NCBI GenBank assembly: GCA_009780915.1
Contig: WQZD01000003.1
Span: forward strand, 62,001-126,000
DNA from: Propionibacteriaceae bacterium
GTDB lineage: Bacteria; Actinomycetota; Actinomycetes; Propionibacteriales; Propionibacteriaceae
DNA length: 64,000 nucleotides
Reading direction: 5' to 3'
Of this stretch, positions 1-8,734 are shown piece after piece (positions within the stretch are counted from its first letter, which is position 1; each line of letters begins with the position of its first letter). Position numbers and translations under genes: made by a program. The notes beneath the pieces are model-generated. The model did not search any database, was not told where the DNA came from, and saw only the letters and a program-made list of their open reading frames with translations.

Positions 1-1593
1 GTGGGCGGACGCGCTGACGGTGGAGACGGTTGTGGCGACGGGTTTGCCCGGGGAGTCGACCCGGGCCGGGGCGTCGAGGTCGGCCAGGTACTGGTCGACG
101 CCCCCGGGCAGATGGCGGAGCCGTCCGTCGAGGACCGCGTACTGCTGGTCCGTGACTCTCTCCATGAAGTACCGGTCGTGGGAGACCACGATCACCGTTC
201 CCGGCCAGCCGTCGAGGAGGTCTTCGAGGGCGGTCAGCATGTCGGTGTCGACGTCGTTGGTCGGCTCGTCCAGGATCAGGACGTTGGGCTCTTGGCACAT
301 GACCAACAAGATCTGCAGCCGCCTGATCTGTCCCCCGGACAGTTCGCGCACCCGTGTGGACAGGGCGGAGGAGGGGAAGCCGAGTCTCTCCAGGAGTTGC
401 CCGGGGCCCACATCCTTGCCCTCGACCTGGAAGACGGTCTTCAACCGGGCGATCACCTCGCGGACCATGTCGTCCATGACCTCCTCCAGGGCGTCCTTGG
501 TCTGGTCGAGGAAGCCCACGCGTACGGTCTTGCCACGGGTGACCCGTCCCGACGTCGGTTCCAGACGTCCCGTGACGAGCCCCAGCAGGGTGGACTTGCC
601 CGCGCCGTTGGGCCCGAGGATGCCTGTGCGCTCCCCCGGCGCGATCCGCCATGTCACGTCGGTGAGGATGGGCGTGTCAGGGCTGACGTCGGCAGGGGCC
701 GGGGTGTACGAGAAGCCCGCGTCCACCAGGTCGACGACCTTCTTGCCCAGTCGGGCCATGGCCATGGTGCTCAGTTGCACCCCGTTGCGGATCTCGGGCA
801 CGTCGGCGATCAAGGCGTTGGCGGCGTCGACCCGGAAGCGAGGTTTGGAGGTACGGGCCGGCGCCCCTCGACGCAACCAGGCCAACTCCTTGCGCATGAG
901 GTTCTGTCGCTTGGCCTGCACGACGGCCGCCTGCCTGTCGCGCTCCACGCGGGCGAGGACGTACGCCGCGTACCCCCCGGAGAAGGGCTCGACGATCTGG
1001 TCGTGCACCTCCCAGGTCTGCGAGACCACTTCGTCGAGGAACCACCGGTCGTGGGTCACCACCAGCAGCCCTCCCTTGGACGCCGGCCAGCGTGTGGAGA
1101 GGTGGCGTGCCAGCCAGGAGATTGCCTGGAGGTCCAGGTGATTGGTCGGCTCGTCGAGGGCCAGAACGTCCCAGTCCTGGACGAGGAGGGCGGCCAGGGC
1201 CACTTTCCGTCGCTCGCCGCCGCTCAGGGTGTCAATGGGGCGCTCCAGGTCCATCCCTACTAACAATCCGTCCATGATTGAGCGCATTTTGCTGTTGGAT
1301 GCCCACTCATACCTCTGAATGTCACCAAAGACAGCCTTTTCGATACTCGCCGATCCTTGAAGCTCGTCGTCTTGGGAGAGGAAGCCGACCCTCAATCCAC
1401 CTCGACACGTGACCTGTCCCGTGGTGGGGGTGAGGCGTCGGGCGAGGATGGAGAGCAAGGACGACTTCCCCCCGGCGTTGGCCCCGACGATCCCCACTCG
1501 GTCGCCGTCGTCGATGCCGCAGGTCACCTGGTCCAAGACATGCTTGGTCGGGTACTCCAACCCGATCTTCTCGGCGGACAACAGATGAGCCAT
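1..1593 (-). CDS. ABC-F family ATP-binding protein, C-terminus cut by window edge
   Basis: This is a duplicated ABC ATPase without membrane segments, as in the ABC-F family (Uup/EttA type), whose members act on ribosomes or nucleic acids instead of transporting solutes. The frame is open from the ATG at 1591-1593 to base 1, so 531 residues are visible and the end is missing. The first ATPase domain has Walker A GANAGGKS at residues 37-44, signature LSGGE at 123-127 and DEPTNHLD from 147. The second has GPNGAGKST at 327-335, a second LSGGQ signature and DEPTNDVD. The linker between domains is rich in Arg and Lys, as in the family. The gene diverges from glnA. The exact subfamily (Uup or an antibiotic-resistance type) cannot be decided without the C-terminus. 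Confidence 0.9.
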   Translation of the reverse strand, partial: MAHLLSAEKIGLEYPTKHVLDQVTCGIDDGDRVGIVGANAGGKSSLLSILARRLTPTTGQVTCRGGLRVGFLSQDDELQGSASIEKAVFGDIQRYEWASNSKMRSIMDGLLVGMDLERPIDTLSGGERRKVALAALLVQDWDVLALDEPTNHLDLQAISWLARHLSTRWPASKGGLLVVTHDRWFLDEVVSQTWEVHDQIVEPFSGGYAAYVLARVERDRQAAVVQAKRQNLMRKELAWLRRGAPARTSKPRFRVDAANALIADVPEIRNGVQLSTMAMARLGKKVVDLVDAGFSYTPAPADVSPDTPILTDVTWRIAPGERTGILGPNGAGKSTLLGLVTGRLEPTSGRVTRGKTVRVGFLDQTKDALEEVMDDMVREVIARLKTVFQVEGKDVGPGQLLERLGFPSSALSTRVRELSGGQIRRLQILLVMCQEPNVLILDEPTNDVDTDMLTALEDLLDGWPGTVIVVSHDRYFMERVTDQQYAVLDGRLRHLPGGVDQYLADLDAPARVDSPGKPVATTVSTVSASAH

Positions 1594-1710
1594 GTGGCCT
1601 CCAGACCTGGATCACGGCTCGCCACACCTGGCCCTGGCGCGGGGTCGAGCATGACGAGGCGAACCTCGTCGGTTCGCTCGTCCTAGGCTACCCGCCGGCC
1701 TCCACCCGGT

Positions 1711-1737
1711 GTAACATTGCGGAAACACTGACGAAAC
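1711..1737 (+). promoter_or_regulatory. Probable GlnR box upstream of glnA
   Basis: Three five-base half sites, GTAAC, GAAAC and GAAAC, are spaced by exactly six bases each. This matches the actinobacterial GlnR pattern gTnAC-N6-GaAAC, here with an extra half site. It lies about 77 bases before the glnA start, where GlnR controls glnA in related bacteria. The match is seen in the sequence; binding is inferred. Confidence 0.65.
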
Positions 1738-1813
1738 TGACAGGCAATCAGCGCCTGAGAAGCTCGTCTCACGAGGCAGACGACCTCATCACCACCAGTA
1801 GTCGGAGGAATCA

Positions 1814-3244
1814 ATGTTCAGCACACCTGATGAGTTGTTGGCGTACGCGAGCGATAACGGGATCGAGAACTTCGACATCCGGTTCTGCGACCTTCCCGGC
1901 GTCATGCAGCACTTCACCGTGCCGAAAGAGTCGTTCGGGGAAGAGGTCTTCACGGAGGGGCTGGCCTTCGACGGCTCCAGCATCCGTGGGTTCCAGCAGG
2001 TCCACGAGTCTGACATGGCTCTGCTGCCGGACCCGACGACCGCCTTCATCGATCCCTTCCGGGCGTCGAAGACCATGGTGGTCAACTTCTTCGTCCACGA
2101 CCCGCTGACCAAAGAGCCGTACACCCGTGATCCGCGCAACATCGCACGGAAGGCCGAGGCGTACCTGGCGTCCACCGGGATCGCCGACACGGCCTTCTTC
2201 GCCCCCGAGGCGGAGTTCTACATCTTCGACTCGGTGAGATTTGAGACCAAGGAGTCCGCCGGGTACTACTTCATCGACTCCGAGGAAGGCGCGTGGAACT
2301 CCGGCGTGGCGGCCGAGTCGGACGGGCGTCCCAACAGGGGTTACAAGATCAAGTACAAGGGCGGGTACTTCCCCGTCTCCCCCGTCGACCACTTCGCCGA
2401 CCTGCGCGACGAGATGGTCGCCACACTGACCGGCGTCGGGCTGACCGTCGAGCGCGCCCACCACGAGGCGGGCACCGCCGGGCAGGCCGAGATCAACTAC
2501 CGGTACAACACTCTGCTCGCCGCCGCGGACGAGGTGATGAAGTTCAAGTACGTCATCAAGAACACCGCCTGGGCGGCCGGCAAGTCCGCCACGTTCATGC
2601 CCAAGCCCATCTTCGGCGACAACGGGTCGGGGATGCACATCCACCAATCCTTGTGGACCGGCGGGGTTCCGATGTTCTACGACGAGGCCGGGTACGCGGG
2701 GCTGTCGGACATGGCGCGACACTACATCGGCGGACTGCTCCACCACGCGCCGTCTCTGCTGGCGTTCACCAACCCGACGACCAACTCCTACCACCGCCTG
2801 GTTCCCGGGTTCGAGGCGCCGGTCAACCTGGTGTACTCGTCCCGCAACCGCTCGGCGTGCATCCGAATCCCCATCGTGGGCCCCAACCCGAAGGCCACCC
2901 GCATCGAGTTCCGGTGCCCCGACCCCAGCTCCAACCCGTACCTGGCCTTCTCGGCGTGCTTGTTGGCGGGTCTCGACGGGATCCTCAACAAGATCGAGCC
3001 GCCGGCGCCCATCGACAAGGACTTGTACGAGCTCCCTCCGGAGGACCACGCCCAGGTGGCTCAGGTGCCCGGATCCCTGGACGCCGTCGTGGCGGCGCTG
3101 GAGGCCGACCATGAGTACCTCACCATGGGACAGGTGTTCACCGACGACCTCATCAGCACGTGGATCGATATGAAGAGGGACGACATCGACTCGATCCGGC
3201 TGCGTCCTCACCCCCACGAGTTCGAGATGTACTACGACCTGTGA
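1814..3244 (+). CDS. glnA: Glutamine synthetase type I (beta, adenylylatable)
   Basis: GlnA condenses glutamate and ammonia to glutamine with ATP and is the main entry of ammonium under nitrogen limitation. The 476-residue length is normal for the dodecameric type I enzyme. The glutamate-binding loop region with [13 protein letters not shown] is present. Near the C-terminus the motif [10 protein letters not shown] places the adenylylation tyrosine at residue 405 (codon 3026-3028), which marks the GSI-beta class that GlnE controls. The start is fixed by GGAGGA at 1804-1809, five bases before the ATG. A GlnR-type box lies upstream, and glnE ends 10 bases downstream on the opposite strand, so the enzyme and its modifier are convergent neighbours. 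Confidence 0.97.
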   Translation: MFSTPDELLAYASDNGIENFDIRFCDLPGVMQHFTVPKESFGEEVFTEGLAFDGSSIRGFQQVHESDMALLPDPTTAFIDPFRASKTMVVNFFVHDPLTKEPYTRDPRNIARKAEAYLASTGIADTAFFAPEAEFYIFDSVRFETKESAGYYFIDSEEGAWNSGVAAESDGRPNRGYKIKYKGGYFPVSPVDHFADLRDEMVATLTGVGLTVERAHHEAGTAGQAEINYRYNTLLAAADEVMKFKYVIKNTAWAAGKSATFMPKPIFGDNGSGMHIHQSLWTGGVPMFYDEAGYAGLSDMARHYIGGLLHHAPSLLAFTNPTTNSYHRLVPGFEAPVNLVYSSRNRSACIRIPIVGPNPKATRIEFRCPDPSSNPYLAFSACLLAGLDGILNKIEPPAPIDKDLYELPPEDHAQVAQVPGSLDAVVAALEADHEYLTMGQVFTDDLISTWIDMKRDDIDSIRLRPHPHEFEMYYDL

Positions 3245-3254
3245 GTCGTCGGTC

Positions 3255-6179
3255 TCACTGACCCCAGAAGAGGCGGTCGACCACGACCCGTGCCCGACGG
3301 GCGAGCTTGTGCCAGTCGTCTCGCACATGGGAGCCGCTGCCCTTGGCATAGCCGAGGATCTGGCCCACCTGGTCCAAGTCGGAGGCGTTCACGGGCATCA
3401 GGTCTGACGGCTTGTCGCGCAAGATCGTGATGGCGTTGCGGATGCGGCTGGCGAGGAGGAAGGCCGCGCGCAGGGCCTCGGCGTCCTCCGGATCGATGAT
3501 CCCGACCTGGGTCGCGGTGTCCAGGGCGTCCACCGTGGAGGTGGTCCGCAGGTCCAGGATCCCACCGGTGTGGGCCAATTGCAGGCACTGCACGGTCCAT
3601 TCCACGTCGGACAGGCCGCCGGGCCCGAGTTTGACGTGGTTCCTCGGGTCGATGCCTTTGGGGATCCTCTCGGTCTCCATGCGCGCCTTGAGCCGACGGA
3701 TCTGCGTCATGTGCGCGGTGGAAAGCCCGTCGAGCGGATACCGGATGGGATCCACCCGTGTCAGGAGGGCTGCTGACAGGTCGGGATCGCCCGCGCCGTG
3801 GCGGGCGCGCAGCAGGGCCTGGGCCTCCCAGGGCGCCGACCACTTCTCGTAGTAGGCGATGGTCGAGGAGAGGCTGCGCACCAGGGGGCCGTCCTTGCCT
3901 TCTGGTCGTAGATCCATGTCGATCTCCAGGTCCGGATCGAGGCCGGGAGCGCTCAGCACTTTCCTGAAAGTGGCGAGCACCTGAGTGGCCTTGCGCACCG
4001 CCTCGGGGTCGTCGCTGTCGGCGACCACCACCATGAGGTCGGCGTCGGAGGAATAGGACATCTCCTGCCCGCCCCACCGTCCCAGCGCGATGATCGCCAT
4101 GACGGGCGCCTGGGCGACGCTGGCGCGGGCGGTCTCCAGCGCCGCCTCGACGGTCGCGGAGGTCACATCCGTGAGTCTGCGGCCGACTTCCTCGACATCG
4201 ATCTGGCCCAGGATGTCACCGACGGCGACGCGCAGGAGTTCCCTGCGGCGGGTGGCCCGGATCACGTCGGAGGTCCTGGGATCGGTTCCGTACCTCGCCA
4301 CCACCCCGGACAGTTCCAGCGCGAGCGCCTCGCGGTCCATCACAGCGGAGTCGCCGATGAGGATGTCGACGCTCGTGGGGGAACGCCTCAGCAGGGACGC
4401 GGCGTACCTCGACGTGGACAGCACCCGAGCCAGGTTCTGCGCCATCTGTCCCTCGTCGCGCAGGGCCCGCAGGAAGAACGGGCTGGACCCCAGCGCCTCG
4501 GCCATCTGACGGAAGGCCAACAGGCCGGCGTCCGGGTTGGGCCCCGTGGTGAGCCATCCCAGCAAGGCTGGCAGCAATTGCCGAAGGATCTCCGCCTTGC
4601 GGCTCATGCCTTGGGTGAGCGATTCGATATGGCGCAGGGCCGCGTTCGGATCGGCGTACCCGAGGGCTTTCAGCCGCGTGGCGGCGGCGTCCGCAGTGAG
4701 GCGGATCTCGTCGGTGGGGATGCGGGCGACCGCTTCGAGCAGGGGGGAATAGTAGATCTTCTGATGCAGGGCGAGGACCGTCCTCGCCGAGGATCTCCAG
4801 GCCTGGACGACCTCGGCGCCCTCTCTCATCCCCACGGATCGGGCCAGGCGGCGAAGACTGGCGTCGTCGGCGGGCATGAGGTGGGTGCGTCGCATGTGGA
4901 ACAGTTGCAGCCGGTGCTCCAAGAGGCGCTGGAAGCGGTAGGCCTCGTCGAGCCGGGCGCCGTCGGCGCGTCCCACGTACCCATGCGCGACGAGCAGGCT
5001 CAACGCGGGCAATGTCGCTCGCACGCGCAGGCGCTCGTCCGAACGGCCATGCACCAGTTGGAGCATCTGGACGGAGAACTCCGTGTCGCGCAGCCCCCCT
5101 GCCGACAACTTGATCTCACGGTCGGCCTCGCCCGCGGGGATCAAGGACACCACACGTGCGCGCATGGCTTGGGTCTCGCTCACGAATCCGTCACGTTCGG
5201 CGGCCGACCAGACCTGCTCCCCCACCGCGTCCTGGAAGTCGTGAGCCAGATCGAGGTCGCCGGCCATGGCCCGCGCCTTGAGCATGGCCTGGTACTCCCA
5301 GTTCTTGGCCCAGGTCGTGTAGTACGCGCGCATCGCCGCACGGGTGCGGACCAGCGGGCCGGCGGCGCCCTCAGGACGCAGGTTGGCGTCGATGGGGAAG
5401 ATCGTCCCGGCAGCGGTGTGGCCCGAGCAGATCCGGGTCACGGCCGCCGCGAGTCTCGTCCCCACCCGAGCGGCCTCCGCCGGCGAGCAGGCCGGCCGCC
5501 CGTCGATGTCCACGGGCTCGGCGAGATAGAGCACGTCGACGTCGGAGACGTAGTTGGCTTCCCTCGCGCCCGTCTTGCCCAGGGCGACCACGGCGAAGCG
5601 CACCGTCTCGTGGTCTGGCACCATGGCACGGGCGACACGCACCGCCGCGTCGACCACGGCGTCGTCGAGGTCGGAGATCTCCTCGCAGGTGGTCTCCAGG
5701 ATGGCGAGAGGGTCGTCGGCGGTCAGGTCTCGTGCGGCGATCCTCATCATGTGGCGACGGTAGGCCCACCTCAGCTCGTCCGCCGCGACATCCGGGGAGT
5801 CGAGCAGGGCCGCCTCGACCACCGCGAGGAGGTCCGCCCGGTGGGTGTCAGGCTCCCAGCGGGAGGGGTCGGCGAAGAGGGCCTGGATATCGGACGGACG
5901 ACGGCACAGCCACCGCCCCAAGGCGGGCGACCCGCCGAGGAGGGCGATCACCCTCACCCACCCGGGCACGCCCGGGTCCAGGGAGGAGAGATCCCAGACT
6001 TTCGACAGGTCGGCGAGGAGGGCGAGGGCTTGGTCGGGGTCGGCGGTCGCCGAGCACATCTGGCCCGCCGTCGCCGACAGACCGGGGGCCGCCTCCTCCA
6101 GGATCGGGGAGCAGGCGTCGGCCCTGTCGGGGGCCATGAATCCCCACCTCAGCCAGTCGGCCCTACTCGGAATGCTCAT
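3255..6179 (-). CDS. glnE: Bifunctional glutamine synthetase adenylyltransferase/deadenylase
   Basis: GlnE adds AMP to, and removes it from, the target tyrosine of GlnA and so tunes its activity. The 974 residues hold two nucleotidyltransferase-like halves, each with the G-x-D-x-D type core: GKTGAREANYVSDVDVLYL around residues 201-219 and GRWGGQEMSYSSDADLMVVV around 700-719. The length is normal for the family. The open frame extends 86 codons further upstream, but that part lies antisense to the divergent small gene and is not GlnE-like. I chose the ATG at 6179, which starts MSIPSRADWL and sits six bases after a TATCGT element, a leaderless arrangement. No glnD or glnB is in the window. Confidence 0.95.
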   Translation of the reverse strand: MSIPSRADWLRWGFMAPDRADACSPILEEAAPGLSATAGQMCSATADPDQALALLADLSKVWDLSSLDPGVPGWVRVIALLGGSPALGRWLCRRPSDIQALFADPSRWEPDTHRADLLAVVEAALLDSPDVAADELRWAYRRHMMRIAARDLTADDPLAILETTCEEISDLDDAVVDAAVRVARAMVPDHETVRFAVVALGKTGAREANYVSDVDVLYLAEPVDIDGRPACSPAEAARVGTRLAAAVTRICSGHTAAGTIFPIDANLRPEGAAGPLVRTRAAMRAYYTTWAKNWEYQAMLKARAMAGDLDLAHDFQDAVGEQVWSAAERDGFVSETQAMRARVVSLIPAGEADREIKLSAGGLRDTEFSVQMLQLVHGRSDERLRVRATLPALSLLVAHGYVGRADGARLDEAYRFQRLLEHRLQLFHMRRTHLMPADDASLRRLARSVGMREGAEVVQAWRSSARTVLALHQKIYYSPLLEAVARIPTDEIRLTADAAATRLKALGYADPNAALRHIESLTQGMSRKAEILRQLLPALLGWLTTGPNPDAGLLAFRQMAEALGSSPFFLRALRDEGQMAQNLARVLSTSRYAASLLRRSPTSVDILIGDSAVMDREALALELSGVVARYGTDPRTSDVIRATRRRELLRVAVGDILGQIDVEEVGRRLTDVTSATVEAALETARASVAQAPVMAIIALGRWGGQEMSYSSDADLMVVVADSDDPEAVRKATQVLATFRKVLSAPGLDPDLEIDMDLRPEGKDGPLVRSLSSTIAYYEKWSAPWEAQALLRARHGAGDPDLSAALLTRVDPIRYPLDGLSTAHMTQIRRLKARMETERIPKGIDPRNHVKLGPGGLSDVEWTVQCLQLAHTGGILDLRTTSTVDALDTATQVGIIDPEDAEALRAAFLLASRIRNAITILRDKPSDLMPVNASDLDQVGQILGYAKGSGSHVRDDWHKLARRARVVVDRLFWGQ

Positions 6180-6185
6180 GGGTTC

Positions 6186-6195
6186 ACGATATTCT
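6186..6195. promoter_or_regulatory. Overlapping divergent -10 elements for glnE and the SCP-like gene
   Basis: On the plus strand TATTCT (6190-6195) is followed after six bases by the GTG at 6202. On the minus strand TATCGT (6191-6186) is followed after six bases by the glnE ATG at 6179. The two hexamers share two bases in a 22-base gap, so both genes would make leaderless transcripts from mutually exclusive promoters. This is inferred from spacing only. Confidence 0.5.
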
Positions 6196-6201
6196 GATCG
6201 G

Positions 6202-6501
6202 GTGAGGAATGTCGATCCAGAGGTGGCGGCGACAGTGCGCGCCTTGGCGTCAAGCCTGGCCAAGGCCCGTCCAGGGCGTGCTGTGGAGTTGCGTGTCCCA
6301 CCGTACGCGGCTGTCCAACTGGGCGCGGAGTCGGGCGGCGGGACCCATCGACGCGGAACACCTGGAACGGTCGTCGAAATGGACGCCGACACCTTCCTCG
6401 CGCTGATGGACGCCAGTCTGACCTGGGACGAGGCCATCGCCTCCCACCGAGTCTTCGCGTCAGGGGCGCACGCCGACCTGGCCGGGCTCTTCGCCGTCTG
6501 A
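6202..6501 (+). CDS. Small sterol-carrier-like (SCP2-type) actinobacterial protein
   Basis: This 99-residue protein resembles short actinobacterial proteins annotated as sterol carrier family proteins. The features I use are an Arg-rich early part ending in GRAVELRVPPYAAVQ, a central R-G-T-P-G-TVVEMDADTFLAL stretch, and a C-terminal tail with ASGAHADLAGLF. Its ligand is unknown, and a role in lipid or hydrophobe binding is only a family label. The GTG start at 6202 has a TANNNT element six bases upstream. An in-frame ATG at 6178 would add eight residues but would overlap the glnE start. It converges with tam, four bases apart. Confidence 0.7.
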   Translation: MRNVDPEVAATVRALASSLAKARPGRAVELRVPPYAAVQLGAESGGGTHRRGTPGTVVEMDADTFLALMDASLTWDEAIASHRVFASGAHADLAGLFAV

Positions 6502-6505
6502 CTCG

Positions 6506-7282
6506 TCAGTCACGACGCGCGACGAAGAAGACCCTGGTGAACGGGAAGGAGTACATGCCGTCCGCCCGGGGAGGATACGCCGAGCCCAGCGCCTGTTCGT
6601 AGTCGGCGAGGAAGTCCGCTCGTCGTTCATCCGTGCCGAGGTGGTCGAGGTAGATCCTCAACCCTGTGGAGGAATACCAGGAGACGATGTCGTGGCAGGT
6701 CGCCATGACATGGAAGTACCGCGTCTCCCACAAGTCGACGTTGCTGGACACGGAGCACAGCAGGTCGTCGTACTCCTCGGCGGACAGCCGGGAGTAGGAC
6801 TCCTCGAAATCGGCGAACTCGTCACGCCAGCGGGGCGACTGGATCATGTCCTGGGCGACCAGGTGGGTGGGCATGCGACCGCCGTACGGCACTTGTACGG
6901 CGAGCACTCCCCCAGGGTTCACCATGGCGAACAGGGAGCCGATGAGGCGCTCGTGGTCGGGGATCCATTGCAGGGCGGCGTTGGAGAAGACGATGTCGAA
7001 CCCGCCCATGGCCGACAGATCGCCCGAGGCGTCGGCGAGCACCCAGGAGACCTCCGGGTCGGACGAGCGGGCGCGTTCGATCATGGACGGCGAGGAGTCC
7101 AGACCCCAGATCTCCGCCGTCGGCCACATCGATCTGAGCACGGCTGTGCTGTTGCCGGTCCCGCAGCCGATGTCGATGATCCGTCGCGGCTCACGCAACG
7201 GGATCCTCGACACCAGATCCATCGCGGGTCGGGTGCGTTGCGTCCCGAAGGCCATGTACGCGTCGGGTTCCCATCCAGGCAT
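6506..7282 (-). CDS. tam: Trans-aconitate 2-methyltransferase-like SAM enzyme
   Basis: The 258-residue protein is a class I SAM-dependent methyltransferase. The SAM loop IIDIGCGTGNS lies at about residues 35-45, LDSSPSMIERAR gives the ribose-binding acidic strand, and FDIVFSNAALQWIPDH is the characteristic post-motif of Tam proteins. Tam methylates trans-aconitate, a spontaneous inhibitor of aconitase, and so removes it. Family length and the motif order support this over a generic methyltransferase. It diverges from ilvA with an 83-95 base gap, and AAGGAAG precedes the ATG. Confidence 0.88.
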   Translation of the reverse strand: MPGWEPDAYMAFGTQRTRPAMDLVSRIPLREPRRIIDIGCGTGNSTAVLRSMWPTAEIWGLDSSPSMIERARSSDPEVSWVLADASGDLSAMGGFDIVFSNAALQWIPDHERLIGSLFAMVNPGGVLAVQVPYGGRMPTHLVAQDMIQSPRWRDEFADFEESYSRLSAEEYDDLLCSVSSNVDLWETRYFHVMATCHDIVSWYSSTGLRIYLDHLGTDERRADFLADYEQALGSAYPPRADGMYSFPFTRVFFVARRD

Positions 7283-7364
7283 GTCGTCTTCCTTCCAGTC
7301 AGGGTCACAGCATACGTGATGAGCGGCGGGACGGGACGGGCGTCCTCACCAGGCGGGCAGCGTC

Positions 7365-7370
7365 TATGAT
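7365..7370 (+). promoter_or_regulatory. -10 element of ilvA, leaderless type
   Basis: TATGAT differs from the TATAAT consensus at one base and ends seven bases before the ATG at 7378. The two earlier in-frame ATG codons (7366 and 7369) lie inside this hexamer, so they are unlikely starts. No convincing -35 is visible. Confidence 0.55.
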
Positions 7371-7377
7371 GGGCCCC

Positions 7378-8667
7378 ATGCCCCACACATGTGCCCCTGT
7401 GAGTCTGATCGAGGTCGCCGACGCGGTCGAGGCCGCCGCGACCATCTTGGCACCCGTCATGGACCCCACGCCGTTGCAGATCAACACGCGACTGAGCGAC
7501 ATCACCGGGGCTCGGGTCTATCTCAAACGCGAGGATCTCAGTCCGGTGCGCAGCTACAAGCTTCGCGGCGCGTACGTGATGATGAGCCGCCTCACGGCCG
7601 AGGAGCGCCGTCACGGGGTGGTGTGCGCCTCTGCGGGCAACCACGCCCAAGGGGTGGCGTACGCCTGTGACGCCTTGGGCATCGACGGGGTGGTCGTCGT
7701 CCCCACGACCACGCCAAGGCAGAAACGCGAGCGCATCGCGGCCCTGGGAGGCGCGCACGTTCGGCTCGTGGTGGCCGGGAAAGACTACGACGAGGCCTCC
7801 CAGGTGGCCTCCGAGGCGGCGGCCGCGCAGAATCGTGTCCTCGTGCCCGCCTTCGACCACCCGGACACGGTGGCCGGCCAGGGGACCGTGGCACGCGAGA
7901 TCGTCGCCCAACTCGGCGGGCAGGCTCCGGATGTGCTGATCGTCCCGGTGGGCGGAGGCGGTCTGATCGCCGGGTGTGGAGCATGGCTGAGCCAGCACCA
8001 TCCCAGGACCACCGTCGTCGGGGTCGAGCCCGCCGGCGCGGCCTGCGTCATGGCCGGGCTGGCCGCCGGAGAGCCGGTCACCCTCGCCGACGTGGACACC
8101 TTCGTCGACGGCGCCGCGGTGGGGCGTGCCGGAGATCTCACCTTGCCCCTGGTCAGGCAGCTCGGGCCGACCATGGTCGCCGTGGGCGAAGGCCAGACCT
8201 GCTCGGAGATGCTGGCGTTGTACCAGTCCGACGGGGTGATCGCCGAGCCGGCAGGCGCTCTGGCGTCATCCGTCCTGCGGGGAGGGCCCCGCGACCTCAC
8301 CATCCCTGTGCGCCCCGGCCAGACGGTGGTCTGCGTCGTCTCCGGGGGCAACAACGATATTTCCCGGTACGCGGAAGTGATCGAGCGATCCTTGGTCTTC
8401 GAAGGTCGCAAGCAGTATCTCCTCGTCACCTTCCCTCAGGAGCCGGGGGCCCTGCGACGCTTCCTGGACGACGTCTTGGGTCCCGACGACGACGTCGTCT
8501 TGTTCGAGTACACGAAGAAGTCGAACCGTGAGACGGGACCGGCGTTGGTGGGCATCGAACTGGGCGACCCCGACGATTTCCCCGCCCTCCTCGCGCGTCT
8601 CGACGCCAGCCCTGTCACCGCGGAGGTCGTCGACCCCGACTCCATCTTGTACCGATACCTCGTCTGA
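7378..8667 (+). CDS. ilvA: Threonine ammonia-lyase (threonine dehydratase)
   Basis: This PLP enzyme deaminates threonine to 2-oxobutanoate, the first step to isoleucine. From the ATG at 7378 it has 429 residues. The PLP lysine is Lys61 in RSYKLRGAY, and PVGGGGLIAG is the phosphate-binding glycine loop. The C-terminal stretch of about 85 residues, starting KQYLLVTFPQEPGALRRFL, is a single ACT-like regulatory domain as in the short biosynthetic form, so isoleucine control is plausible. No other isoleucine or valine genes are nearby. In propionate formers 2-oxobutanoate can also feed propionyl-CoA; that role is an inference. Confidence 0.93.
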   Translation: MPHTCAPVSLIEVADAVEAAATILAPVMDPTPLQINTRLSDITGARVYLKREDLSPVRSYKLRGAYVMMSRLTAEERRHGVVCASAGNHAQGVAYACDALGIDGVVVVPTTTPRQKRERIAALGGAHVRLVVAGKDYDEASQVASEAAAAQNRVLVPAFDHPDTVAGQGTVAREIVAQLGGQAPDVLIVPVGGGGLIAGCGAWLSQHHPRTTVVGVEPAGAACVMAGLAAGEPVTLADVDTFVDGAAVGRAGDLTLPLVRQLGPTMVAVGEGQTCSEMLALYQSDGVIAEPAGALASSVLRGGPRDLTIPVRPGQTVVCVVSGGNNDISRYAEVIERSLVFEGRKQYLLVTFPQEPGALRRFLDDVLGPDDDVVLFEYTKKSNRETGPALVGIELGDPDDFPALLARLDASPVTAEVVDPDSILYRYLV

Positions 8668-8720
8668 GCCTCTCGCCGTCGAGGCACACGCTGGTCGAGA
8701 CGAGCGGGGGTCGCTTGCGT

Positions 8721-8733
8721 GGGTCTTCGACCC
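8721..8733. terminator. Short hairpin between convergent ilvA and the TPR gene
   Basis: GGGTC and GACCC enclose a three-base loop just outside the TPR stop codon. A weaker stem, GCCTC/GAGGC, follows the ilvA stop at 8669-8686. There is no T-run, so this is only a candidate for transcript ends on both strands. Confidence 0.3.
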
Positions 8734-8734
8734 G

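Noticed and set aside
36..1593. Possible transporter for the first gene
   Set aside because: There are no membrane segments or adjacent permease genes, and the tandem ATPase with a charged linker fits ABC-F.
1811..3349. Open frame of 512 codons antisense to glnA
   Set aside because: It mirrors the GC-rich third positions of glnA, has no recognisable domain and lies fully under a certain gene.
4578..6197. Open frame of 539 codons antisense to glnE
   Set aside because: Low-complexity Gly/Arg/Val/Asp/His composition typical of a shadow frame; glnE is certain.
6180..6437. 86 extra codons at the glnE start
   Set aside because: They lie opposite the SCP-like gene, and the relevant GlnE start with a -10 is at 6179.
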